Part shown: positions 1 to 7,600 of the stretch, one piece after another | How positions within the stretch are numbered: the first letter of the stretch is position 1 | Layout: each line of letters opens with the position of its first letter | Assembly: GCA_038246545.1 (NCBI GenBank) | Contig: JBBRVW010000060.1 | Span: forward strand, 1 to 13,695 | Origin: JBBRVW01 sp038246545 | GTDB taxonomy: Bacteria > Actinomycetota > Actinomycetes > JACCUZ01 | Length of the DNA: 13,695 bases | Direction: 5' to 3' | The notes under the pieces: model-generated | The model's database searches: none | What the model was told of the DNA's origin: nothing | Seen by the model: only the letters and a program-made list of their open reading frames with translations | Made by a program: the position numbers and the translations under genes

Positions 1-84
1 CGCGACCGGCTTCCCGGTCTCGATCACCATCTGCACGGCCTCAGCCTTGAACTGCGGACTGAACTTCCGGCGCTTCTCGGGCAT
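1..84 (-). CDS. IS3-family transposase OrfA, N-terminal fragment
   Basis: The minus strand reads from an ATG at 84-82 and runs out of the left window edge after 28 codons. The protein begins MPEKRRKFSPQFKAEAV, the standard opening of IS3-family OrfA proteins, which carry an N-terminal helix-turn-helix that binds the inverted repeats. A GAGAGG Shine-Dalgarno sequence lies a few bases upstream, supporting this start. Only the first part is visible, so I cannot say whether orfA/orfB is intact or has its usual frameshift. Its upstream flank is the tip of the IS3 element and is joined directly to the 3' end of an IS110 element. Family call is firm; subgroup unknown. Confidence 0.85.
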   Translation of the reverse strand, partial: MPEKRRKFSPQFKAEAVQMVIETGKPVA

Positions 85-117
85 GAACAGATCCTCTCAA
101 TCGAGAGAAACTGTCCA

Positions 118-123
118 AGATCT
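118..123. repeat. AGATCT border copy at the IS110 right end
   Basis: AGATCT lies immediately after the transposase stop codon on the minus strand. The same hexamer recurs at 1582-1587 on the other side of the element. It is consistent with a recombination core plus neighbouring matching bases. The hexamer is itself a palindrome and short, so chance is possible. Confidence 0.5.
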
Positions 124-1407
124 TTAGTACACCCCAGCCGCGTCGGTTTGGGGCGTGAGGACGCGTTGGAGCGCCCGGTGGGTTTCGGGGTTGTATGCGA
201 CGCCGTCTTGCCAGCAGTGCCAGATGACGTGGAGCCAGGCGCGGGCCAGGATGCGCACGGCGTGGGCGTGGTTGTGGCCGCGGGTGCTTGCGCGGTCGTA
301 GAGGTCGGCGGCCCACGGGTTGGCGTCGCGGCTTCCGTTGGCGAAGTCGGTGACGGCGTCGCGCAGCTGTTTGTCGCAGGACCAGCGGAATCCGACGGTG
401 CGGAGCTTGCCGGATTGACGGGTGGAGGGTGCTGCGCCGGCCAGGCAGGTCAGCGATTCGGGGGTGGGGAACCTGGCTCGGCAGTCGCCGATCTCGGCCA
501 GGAGTCGCGCGGCTCGGACGCGTCCGGAGCGGGGCAGACTGGTGAAGATGTGGGCGTCTGCGTGCGCGTCGAGCTGGTGGTCGATCTGGGTCGAAAGGGT
601 CTTGATCTGCTCGTTCAGGGTCAGCAGGACGGCGACCAGTGCAGTGGTGATGGGCGCCTGGGCGGTGCCGTGCGGGCCGGTGGCTCCACGGGGTGCCTCG
701 AGGAGCCGCTGGTGCAGCACCTGGGGGTCGACCCGGCCGGAGTAGCCGTGCTTGGTGAGCCAGTCGCCGAGGCGGTTCGGGGTGAGCCGGTCGGCGCGGT
801 CCTGGGTGTCGAAGCGGGTCAGGAAGGCGAGGCTGATCGCGGAGTCGAGGTCCTTGAACAGGCCGATGGCACCGGGGAAGACGTTGCGCAGGTGGGCACG
901 AAGTTGGTTGGCCGCTGCGACGCGATGCTTGACCAGGTCCTTGCGGGCTCGGCAGGCTCGGCGCAGCGCGGTGGTGGCCTCGGTGTCGGGAACCAGCGGT
1001 CGGAGTCGGGCGCGGTCGGTGCGCAGGGGGTCGGCAAGGACGTAGGCGTCGAACCGGTCGTCCTTGTTGCCGGCCGACCCGTAGCGTCCGCGCAGGTTCT
1101 TGACCTGGTTCGGGCTGATCACCACCACGACCAGGCCGGCGGCCAAGAGGGTGTCGACGACCGGCCCGTCGGGTCGTTCGATCGCGACCTCACCGACACC
1201 GTGACGACCCAGGAAGCCGACCAGGCCGCGCAGGCCGGCGGTGGTGTGCTCGACCATCGTCGTTGCGATCTTGCGACCGCGGTTGTCCACGATGCACGCG
1301 GCGTGGTCGTCGCGGGCCCAGTCGATGCCCGCGGTCACGTTGTTGATGGCGACCTCGGTCAGAACCAGAGGACCTTCACTACTCGGGGTGTTGCTGGCAG
1401 ACTTCAC
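124..1407 (-). CDS. IS110-family transposase (DEDD/serine recombinase)
   Basis: This 427-residue protein has the IS110 domain order. The N-terminal RuvC-like DEDD domain shows D29 in GIDWA, E77 in AIERPDG and D117/D120 in KDDRFDA. A helical middle follows (about 145-285). The C-terminal Transposase_20 domain (about 285-375) has SLPRSGRVRAARLLAEIGD and STRQSGK, where S332 is the likely catalytic serine. IS110 enzymes recombine a circular intermediate with target DNA using a bridge RNA made from the element's own end. The start is GTG with a strong GAGGAGG five bases upstream. All acidic residues and the serine are present and the frame is unbroken, so it is probably active. The stop codon lies within a few bases of the element border. 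Confidence 0.95.
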   Translation of the reverse strand: MKSASNTPSSEGPLVLTEVAINNVTAGIDWARDDHAACIVDNRGRKIATTMVEHTTAGLRGLVGFLGRHGVGEVAIERPDGPVVDTLLAAGLVVVVISPNQVKNLRGRYGSAGNKDDRFDAYVLADPLRTDRARLRPLVPDTEATTALRRACRARKDLVKHRVAAANQLRAHLRNVFPGAIGLFKDLDSAISLAFLTRFDTQDRADRLTPNRLGDWLTKHGYSGRVDPQVLHQRLLEAPRGATGPHGTAQAPITTALVAVLLTLNEQIKTLSTQIDHQLDAHADAHIFTSLPRSGRVRAARLLAEIGDCRARFPTPESLTCLAGAAPSTRQSGKLRTVGFRWSCDKQLRDAVTDFANGSRDANPWAADLYDRASTRGHNHAHAVRILARAWLHVIWHCWQDGVAYNPETHRALQRVLTPQTDAAGVY

Positions 1408-1410
1408 GTC

Positions 1411-1581
1411 AGCCTCCTCGCTGCTAGACCTAGTGGGGAGGCACCCCTTCTTTCAGGTGTCGTTGGTGCCGGGACGTGTCTGCCGGTTCGCTCACTGATC
1501 GGCGCTCGCAGCCAGTCGTCCCGGCCTTGGCGCACAGCCCTATCGACGGTCCACACGTCCCGGGCGACCACCAGATCCTGC
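1411..1581 (-). ncRNA. IS110 left-end RNA, candidate bridge RNA
   Basis: The non-coding stretch upstream of the transposase, read on the minus strand, is strongly structured. The main helix pairs 1553-1563 with 1469-1479 (CCGGGACGTGT with ACACGTCCCGG, 11 bp, no mismatch). Past a small internal loop it is extended by TGGT/ACCA (1567-1570 with 1464-1467), and it encloses about 73 bases. A smaller hairpin GGGG-TGCCT-CCCC lies near 1435-1447. Known IS110 elements transcribe a bridge RNA of roughly this size from this place, with one internal loop pairing to target and one to donor DNA. The location, length and fold are seen; transcript ends and guide loops are inferred and I could not assign them securely. 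Confidence 0.55.
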
Positions 1582-1587
1582 AGATCT
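1582..1587. repeat. AGATCT border copy at the IS110 left end
   Basis: This is the second copy of the hexamer that also flanks the element at 118-123. Joining the flanks across one copy gives a sequence that starts with TGTG and leads into the IS3 orfA region, which supports this position as the junction. Hexamer matches are weak evidence alone. Confidence 0.5.
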
Positions 1588-1591
1588 CACA

Positions 1592-1838
1592 GTGGACGTC
1601 CTTCGCGTCAAGCGAGCTGGGCAGTGAGCTGGCGGCACCCGGGGTGCATCGCGGCCCCAACAGGGAGCTGCGACAAGAGGATGGTGGCTCAGTGAGCGCC
1701 CCCGCGAACCGCGCGGAACGCCGCATCATCGCGCGATCCGAGGAGCAAGCGTGCAACTCCGAGATTTGCGCGTTTGGTTTCGTACGCGGGTGCACCCGGT
1801 AGGTATGCACCCATGCTTCCGGCGAGAACGAGGTCACG
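1592..1838. other. Non-coding stretch between IS110 and the methyltransferase gene
   Basis: I see no intact gene here. A short open frame of about 36 codons on the plus strand (GTG at 1692, stop at 1802) begins with GC-rich third positions but loses them and resembles nothing I know; it may be a truncated remnant. The last 50 bases hold a group of TGCACCC/GGGTGCA words, described separately. No convincing -35/-10 pair was found for the methyltransferase. Confidence 0.4.
1787..1812. promoter_or_regulatory. Candidate operator: TGCACCC dyads upstream of the methyltransferase
   Basis: A perfect 12-bp palindrome CGGGTGCACCCG (1787-1798) is followed by another TGCACCC (1806-1812). GGGTGCA and TGCACCC therefore occur as paired and repeated half-sites just 26 bases before the GTG start. 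A further GGGTGCA is at 1642-1648. This could be a repressor site or the 5' leader hairpin of the methyltransferase mRNA. In GC-rich DNA short palindromes are common, so this is only a candidate. Confidence 0.3.
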
Positions 1839-2537
1839 GTGACAGCCAGCGACTACGACAGCTTCGCGGACGCCTACTCGGCGGAGAACGAGTCCAGCCT
1901 CTTCAACGCGTACTACGAGCGGCCAGCGATGCTCCGCCTCGCCGGCAACGTCTCAGGCCGTCGGATCCTCGACGCGGGGTGCGGATCCGGGCCGCTGTCG
2001 GCAGCATTGCGCGCCGAGGGTGCCGTCGTCACCGGCTTCGACGCGAGTGCAGCCATGGTCGACCTGGCCCGCCAGAGGCTGGGTGATGACGCCGACTTGC
2101 ACGTCGCAGATCTCGGCGCGCCGCTGCCGTTCGCCGACGCCGAGTTCGATGACGTCGTCGCATCCCTCGTCCTGCACTACCTGGAGGACTGGGCCGGCCC
2201 CCTGGCCGAGCTGCGACGCGTGCTGAAGCCAGGCGGTCGCCTGATCCTCTCGATGAACCACCCCAGCGCCTACGCGATCGTGTATCCCGAGGCCGACTAC
2301 TTCGCGGTGACCAAGTACTCCGAGGACTACACCTTCGACGGACAGTTGACGTGGCTGACCTTCTGGCACCGACCACTGCACGCCATGACGGATTCCTTTA
2401 CTGCCGCAGGGTTCCGCATCGCTACCGTCAGCGAGCCACCTCCGGCGCCGGACACTCCTCCGGAGGTGCTTCCCCCCGGCTTGGATGAAGGCAGGTCGTT
2501 CATGTGCTTTCTCTTCTTCGTCCTTGAGGCCGTCTGA
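1839..2537 (+). CDS. Class I SAM-dependent methyltransferase
   Basis: The 232-residue protein has the Methyltransf_11/UbiE-like fold. SAM-binding motif I is ILDAGCGSG (43-51). The acidic residue after strand 2 is D68 in TGFDAS. The adenine-contact region is around ADLGAPLPF (90-98), followed by FDDVVASLVLHYLED (103-117). The post-motif LKPGGRLILS (129-138) follows. The C-terminal third, with many aromatic residues (YPEADYFAVTKYSEDYTF, 149-166), probably forms the substrate pocket; the substrate cannot be predicted. The start is GTG with GAGG five bases upstream. It stands alone between mobile DNA and gene remnants, with no operon partner, so it may be cargo from transfer. No membrane segment or signal peptide is seen. 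Confidence 0.9.
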   Translation: MTASDYDSFADAYSAENESSLFNAYYERPAMLRLAGNVSGRRILDAGCGSGPLSAALRAEGAVVTGFDASAAMVDLARQRLGDDADLHVADLGAPLPFADAEFDDVVASLVLHYLEDWAGPLAELRRVLKPGGRLILSMNHPSAYAIVYPEADYFAVTKYSEDYTFDGQLTWLTFWHRPLHAMTDSFTAAGFRIATVSEPPPAPDTPPEVLPPGLDEGRSFMCFLFFVLEAV

Positions 2538-2544
2538 GACCGAA

Positions 2545-2581
2545 TCCGGCCGGACCAAGGGGTCAGGTGAGATCACTTGGT
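2545..2581 (+). terminator. Weak terminator candidate after the methyltransferase
   Basis: Shortly after the methyltransferase stop there is a 10-bp palindrome TCCGGCCGGA (2545-2554), then ACCAAG (2554-2559) pairing with CTTGGT (2576-2581) around an inner GTGA/TCAC. A hairpin in this position fits a 3' end. There is no T-run, so intrinsic termination is doubtful. Confidence 0.25.
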
Positions 2582-2694
2582 CTAGGCCGAGCAACCGCTC
2601 ATCGGCAGATCTGGTAGCGCCGTCGTCTGCCGTGCCGCCCTCAATTGGGACGCACCCAGTGAGACATCCACCGAGAGGAACCTGCGAGGGCGGA
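2582..2694. other. Short gap before the Crp/Fnr remnant
   Basis: I see no gene, repeat or RNA signal here. Confidence 0.4.
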
Positions 2695-3239
2695 TCAGGT
2701 CACCTCCGCGAGCCGGGCGACGTCGACAACCCGGATGTTCGGGTACGACACCTCGATCAGGCCCGCCGCGGCCGGCTCGCCCAGCACCTTGTTCACGCTG
2801 GGTCGCTGGGCGTCGAGCATGGCAGCGAGGGTTGCCTGCGACAACGCGATGCGCCCGAGTTGCTGGCGGACGAATCGGACGCGACCGCCGCGGTCTGCGG
2901 CGTCAGCGACCCGCCCGCGTCCGACCAAACTGTTCTGGCTGTTCGCGAGCCGGGTGGCCACGCTGGCCAACCAGCGCCTCGCCAGCTGCGCAGGGCCGGC
3001 AGCCGCTCGAACGCCTCGGGCGAGACCGTCGAGCTCGCGGACACGGTCGCGCTGATGCTCGACGCGCGCCTCGAGCACACGAGCATCCTGTCCAGGCACC
3101 GAATCGACAGCGCCCGGTTGGGCAGGTCACGGTCAGGGGCGCCGTCCACGGCCAAACCGGAGCCGAGCTCACCACCAACGTCGACACATCTCCTGACTGG
3201 CCCGACACCAACACCACCGACAGCTCCCCCCTCGAGCAC
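2695..3239 (-). pseudogene. Decayed Crp/Fnr-family transcription regulator
   Basis: On the minus strand the last 134 codons (3099 down to 2695) end in a clear Crp-type winged helix. IALSQATLAAMLDAQRPSVN is the helix-turn-helix and AAGLIEVSYPNIRVVDVARL the wing. It is preceded by a RRWLASVATRLANSQNSL helix typical of the Crp dimer region. The cyclic-nucleotide-type sensor domain is not in the same frame. Pieces such as GELGSGLAVDGAPDRD are in a second frame and GDVSTLVV-like strands in a third. At least two frameshifts and an N-terminal loss are therefore likely. The open part starts at a GTG with no visible Shine-Dalgarno sequence. I infer a dead regulator; a short DNA-binding-only protein is the alternative but unlikely. 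Confidence 0.6.
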
Positions 3240-3484
3240 AAGAACCGGCTACTTGATGCTTCCTGGTAGCTCGGGGCCTGCGTGAGGCTTCGGGTCAGGT
3301 GCCGGCGGGTCGCTCGCGAACCGGCCGCATTCGGGGCGCCCTCTTCGGGTCGGGCGGTCCGGCGGTATTGGCTATGCAATATGCTTGTCTCCCGTCGTCG
3401 GTACGGGCATTCTGATGGCCCTAGTGAAGCCTCGGCGCGGGTTCGGGATTGTTGGGCTGCGCCGCCCGGGTCCCAGGGTGTGCC
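3240..3484. other. Intergenic stretch before the SGNH lipoprotein
   Basis: No intact gene is seen. The only AT-richer patch, near TATTGGCTATGCAATATGCT (3366-3385), is where the promoter of the downstream lipoprotein gene may lie, but no good -35/-10 pair stands out. AGGG at 3475-3478 is the ribosome binding site of the next gene. Confidence 0.35.
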
Positions 3485-4378
3485 ATGGCTGTTTGCAACC
3501 CGATTCACTCTCATCGCCGCGTGAGAGGCAATGCATCGCCGCGCTGCGCAAGTGGCGCGATGATGGGATTGGTCACCGCCGGGCTGATACTGGCGGGCTG
3601 CTCCAGTTCGGCATCGTCCGGCGCGAGCCCGCCACCGTCTCGTTCCAGTACATCCACTGGTTCCGGGCCGGCGGGGCTGAGCATGGTCGTCATAGGGGAC
3701 TCGATCCCATACAACAGCCCAGACGATTGCTCGGGGTGCACGGGCTTCGTGGACCAGTACGCAGCGGCCGTCGGGGCGGCGACGGGGGAGCACGTGACTG
3801 TGCAGAACTTGTCGCAGCACACCGGCCTTACGCTCCCGCAACTTCTCGACGAACTCGACTCGTTCGAGCAGCCGCTGTCGGCAGCGGACGTCATCGTGGT
3901 CGGGATCGCTCACAACAGTTTCGAGCTGAACGCCGATGCCCCCTGCGGTCGACCCCTCATCAACGACACCCCCGATTGGTCCGCGGTAGACGCCAGATGC
4001 GCGACAGACTCCGCAACGAAGTACAAGCCGATGTACCAGAAGCTGTACTCCCAGGTCGCTTCATGGCGTGACGGCCAACCAACGATCCTTCGCACCATCA
4101 ACCGGTACAACGACTGGATTGGGTATGCCGACGCAGACCTGACCCACGCCCAGGACCTGAAGACCAAGACGATGCTCGATGCCTGGGACACGATGCTCTG
4201 CGCCACAGCGACAGCGAATGGAATTGTCTGCGCCGATGTGTACCACGCCTATAACGGACCGGACGGGCTGAAGGCCGTTGCTGGCCTCCTGGGGCCGGAC
4301 TACACGCACCCATCGCAGCTGGGAAACGATAGGATCGAGAGCGTGTTGGAGGGGCTTGGTTACGCACCCCTAGCCTGA
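3485..4378 (+). CDS. SGNH/GDSL-type hydrolase lipoprotein
   Basis: The protein is 297 residues from the ATG at 3485, chosen because AGGG lies six bases upstream; a TTG at 3449 gives 12 more residues without merit. The N-terminus is a lipoprotein signal peptide with an arginine-containing n-region and lipobox LILAGC, making C39 the lipidated residue. A Ser/Pro/Thr-rich tether follows (40-64). The SGNH fold shows block I GDS (S73, nucleophile), block II around NLSQHTGLTLPQLLDEL, a block III-like GIAHNS, and block V D272-Y-T-H275 followed by PSQLGNDRI. It is expected to be a cell-surface esterase or lipase-like enzyme; the substrate is unknown. Several Cys residues may form disulfides. It is monocistronic as far as can be seen. 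Confidence 0.85.
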   Translation: MAVCNPIHSHRRVRGNASPRCASGAMMGLVTAGLILAGCSSSASSGASPPPSRSSTSTGSGPAGLSMVVIGDSIPYNSPDDCSGCTGFVDQYAAAVGAATGEHVTVQNLSQHTGLTLPQLLDELDSFEQPLSAADVIVVGIAHNSFELNADAPCGRPLINDTPDWSAVDARCATDSATKYKPMYQKLYSQVASWRDGQPTILRTINRYNDWIGYADADLTHAQDLKTKTMLDAWDTMLCATATANGIVCADVYHAYNGPDGLKAVAGLLGPDYTHPSQLGNDRIESVLEGLGYAPLA

Positions 4379-4379
4379 G

Positions 4380-4626
4380 ACCTCGGTCGTGGCGCTCGGT
4401 CAGATCGATGAGCGCGGGCTCACCCTGGTCCTGTGCGAAGGCGGCCCGACCCTGCTGGGCAACGTCCTGCACGCCGATCTGCTCGACAGCTGTGCCTTCC
4501 CACAAGGCGGTCGGCGGCAACGGTACCCGGAATGCAAGCGGCCTCGACCTCGATGCGCGGTTCGCTCCCGCCAACCTCCTCGTCGAGGACGGGACCCTGT
4601 TCCTCCGGTCCGTACGCGAACGGTGA
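4380..4626 (+). pseudogene. C-terminal remnant of a RibD-type reductase (dihydrofolate reductase-like)
   Basis: Just after the SGNH gene the plus strand encodes VALGQIDERGLTLVLCEGGP followed by TLLGNVLHADLLDS. This is the NADPH-binding signature (EGGPTLL) of RibD C-terminal-domain reductases. The match then breaks. About 60 bases later another frame gives the family's end, LLVEDGTLFLRSVRER, with a TGA at 4624-4626. The N-terminal two thirds are missing and the remaining piece is frameshifted with an internal deletion. The VLVGG-like segment expected after DLLD is absent. I consider it a dead fragment left by rearrangement. Confidence 0.65.
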
Positions 4627-4652
4627 CGCCGTCGGGAACGCGCGCACATGTC

Positions 4653-7600
4653 CTACCCCTCGCGAAGCAGCTCGGTCGGCCGCAGCCGGCGCAGCACCTC
4701 GCTGGCTGCGACGGCGGACAGCAGCGCGGCGCCGACTGCCAGTCCGGCCAGGATGGCCAGCCGTGCGACGGGCAGCACCATGCCGGGGTCGAGGATGAAC
4801 AACGGGCGCAGCACGTGCACCAGCAGCGCCGCCATCCCTGTGCCCACGAGCAGCCCGGCGATGCAGGCGCCGACGGTGACCAGCGCCGACTCGACCAGCA
4901 CCAGCGTCTGGATCTCGTGGCCGCGCATCCCCAGCGCGCTCAGCGTGACGTACTCGCGCCGACGCGCGAGCAGCAACCCGAAGACGAAGATGGCGATGCC
5001 CGCGGCAGCCAGCAGCAGCGTGTAGACGGAGTCGAGCTGTAGCAGCCCGGCAACGTTCAGCGCGGTCAGGCTCGACTGGTCCTTGTCCAGCGCTGTCTCC
5101 GTCGTGTCGACTGTCAGCGCGTCCCGCGCACCGGGTCCGGACTGCAACGCCTGCGCGGCCGCGAGGTGTCCCGCCGCGTCGTGCCGGTCGGTGTCGGCGA
5201 GGAAGAAGTCCACGTCGGTCGTGCCGACGCTCTCCTGGTAGTAGCCCAGGTTTGCCACCAGGTCGACGCCCTGAGGGAAGCCAGGAAGCGTGGTGAAGAG
5301 CGCGACCACGTGCAAGCTGACCAGCGACTGGTGCTTCGTTCCGCGCGCGAACAGCACCTCCACCGTGTCGCCGGTGTCGACCTGGAGGTCGTCGGCGGTC
5401 GTCTCGTTGACCAGCAGCCCGCGACGCTCGCGGTTCAGGGCAGACATGGCCTCGGCCGCGGTCGCGGCGACGAACGAGGAGTCGGGCAGTGACGACGTCC
5501 GTCGGAAGGATCGCGGGTCGATCGCGGCCAGATCCTCCCGGTCCTGGTTGTAGGGCCCGGTGAGCACCGAGTTCTCCAGGCCGAACACCACCGAGGTGAC
5601 GCTCGAGACGCCGGGAACCTGCAACTGCGACGCGAACTCAGCAGAGTGCGGCTGCGTGCTCTGCACGCTCGGCGTCACCCGCAGGTCAGCTCCCAGCACG
5701 TGCCGTGCGTCAGCGGCCTTCGCCGCGTCATAGGTGGCGCCGAAGATGGCGAGGTTCGCCCCGAACGCGACGACGAGCCCGACGGTGACGATCCCGGCTG
5801 CCGATGTCCATGACCGCCGGCGAAGGCTGCGCCGCAGGATTCCCGACACGGGCGACCCGAAGCGCGGAGCCGTCGGAAGCGGCAGTCGTGCCAGCAGCGC
5901 CCGCATGCCGCGCGCGACGAGCAATGCGCCCGCGACCCAGGCGAGTACTGGCCCCAGCATCAGGTACGCCGGCAGCGACACGGCTCGGCCGAGGTAGACC
6001 GAGCCCGGCAGCGAGTCGAAGGCACCCAGGCGCAGCGCCACCAGCTCGACGACCAGCGCGACCACGATGACCGGCAGGTCCAGGTGCAGCCGCTGCCAGG
6101 CGGGGGCAGGGGCCAGAGACATCTCGCCCCGGTCCTGGCTGATCTCCCGGCGCAGCGAGCGTCGGCCGGGAACGTAGAGAGCCAGTCCGGTCGCGACGAG
6201 TCCCGCCGTCACTCCCAGGGCTGCCGATCCGACCAGCTGGACGGACGAGGCCTCGAACAGGGCGGCCGGCCCCAGCACGAGCAGCGCCGAGACGAGACCC
6301 ATCGCCGTCCCCAGGACCGAGCCCGCTCCCGCGATGGCCACCGTGCGATAGGCCAGCAGGCGCATGAGGTGGCGACCGTCAGCGCCACGGATGCGCAGGT
6401 TGGCTTGCTCCCGGCGGGCGGCAGCCGCGAGGACACCTCCCGCGTACGCCGTCAGGATCGCCGCCAGCAGGGCGCCCGGCAGGCCGAGGAACAGGAACAT
6501 CCGCTTGGCGACCGCGCCGTCCTCCGACGCCACCGCCAGCGTGTTGGACAGGTTGTCGATCAGGTAGTCCTGCCCGGGCGACAGCCGGCGGACGGCTCGC
6601 GCGATCTGACGTGACTGCCCGAGCGCGGTTGCCGGATCTGCAACTAGCCGCGCGCGGTCGACGAGGACGTCGATCTCCTGCACCGGACGACTCTTCAGCG
6701 CCGCTCCCCGCGCCGTGGTGGCCGCGCGGAACGCCGGGAGGATCGAGCGCCGGAACGTCCGCGGGTCGACAACCACCGAGCTCGGGACGTAGAGGAAGTC
6801 CTCCAGCTTGGTCCCCTGGCGGCTGTAGAACAGTGGCTTGGCCCGGGAGAGGTCGGCGAGACCGCTGACGGGCAGTGCCAGCGGAGTGCGCAGGCCTGGG
6901 ACGGCCAGCGCCACCCGGCCGCCCACCCGCGCCCCCAGGGCTCGCGCCGCCTCCACGCTCAGCAGGGACGAGCCCCGGGCGAACCCCCCGTCGACGAGCC
7001 GGACCGACGGGTAGTGCTGCTGGTATCGGCGGTCGAAGGCGAAGACACGCACCGGCCCGTCCAGCGGTGCACCTCCCGCGGACAGCGACCCGGGCGGGAG
7101 ATCGACGAAGCCCAAGGTGTCGGCAGCCGCGACACCAGGAATGCGAGCGATCCGGGCACGTAGCGGGGAGATTCCGAGCTGCGCCGGTTGGTTGGCTCGC
7201 GCGGGCACCACGTTCTCCCGGGTGGAGACCGTGGCGCCCAGCCGCAGCCTGCCGGTCGCCGGCACGGCCTGGGTGGCCCGAGCTTCGTACTCGAAGCGGA
7301 CCGTCCGTCCGGGGGCGACGGTGCCGAGGTTCAACCCGGTCTGGGCCAGACCCTGGGCAAGCGGGATCTTGCCACCGACGTCGGCCAGCGGCCGACCGTC
7401 GCGGGTCGTGGAGCCCATGACGTACGTCAGTGGCGCCGGCGGGGAGTCATTGACCACGACCTCGTTCGCGGGCACGGCACCGGCGTTGCGCAGAGTCAAG
7501 GTCACCCTCGCCGTCTCCCCAGCCGCCAGGGCGCCGCCCGGTGCGATGGCCGAGGCGAGGCGCAGGTCGGCGCCCTGCGAGCCAGCGACCACGCGCTGCA

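Larger units (their letters stand above)
1..123 (-). mobile_element. IS3-family element, left end (partial, interrupted by IS110)
   Basis: This is the start of an IS3-like element read on the minus strand: about 40 bases of terminal sequence, then orfA. The outermost bases seem to have been separated from the rest by the IS110 insertion. If the IS110 element is removed between the two AGATCT copies (118-123 and 1582-1587), the minus strand reads TGTGAGATCTTGGACAGTTT into orfA. That begins with TG, as IS3 inverted repeats do. The right end of the IS3 element lies outside the window, so the inverted repeat cannot be confirmed here. Confidence 0.6.
118..1587 (-). mobile_element. IS110-family insertion sequence (IS110 group), apparently complete
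   Basis: The element has one transposase gene on the minus strand, about 175 bases of structured non-coding DNA upstream of it, and almost nothing after the stop codon. That layout (long left end, very short right end) fits the IS110 group rather than IS1111. No terminal inverted repeats are seen, as expected for the family. The hexamer AGATCT occurs at both borders (118-123 and 1582-1587), so the true ends are ambiguous within 6 bases. It could contain the short core (often CT) shared by donor and target. The element sits in the tip of an IS3 element. Confidence 0.7.

Noticed and set aside
148..1695. 515-codon open frame on the plus strand over the IS110 transposase
   Set aside because: It is the mirror of a well-supported transposase gene, is rich in Gly/Val/Asp with no domain, and runs through the non-coding left end. 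A shadow of high-GC DNA.
1692..1802. 36-codon open frame before the methyltransferase
   Set aside because: It has a possible ribosome binding site but loses coding bias after about 20 codons and has no known relatives that I recognise. Kept only as a possible remnant.
2903..3913. 336-codon minus-strand frame over the SGNH gene and the Crp remnant
   Set aside because: No start signal, no domain, composition of a shadow frame; only a short stretch overlaps the decayed Crp region.
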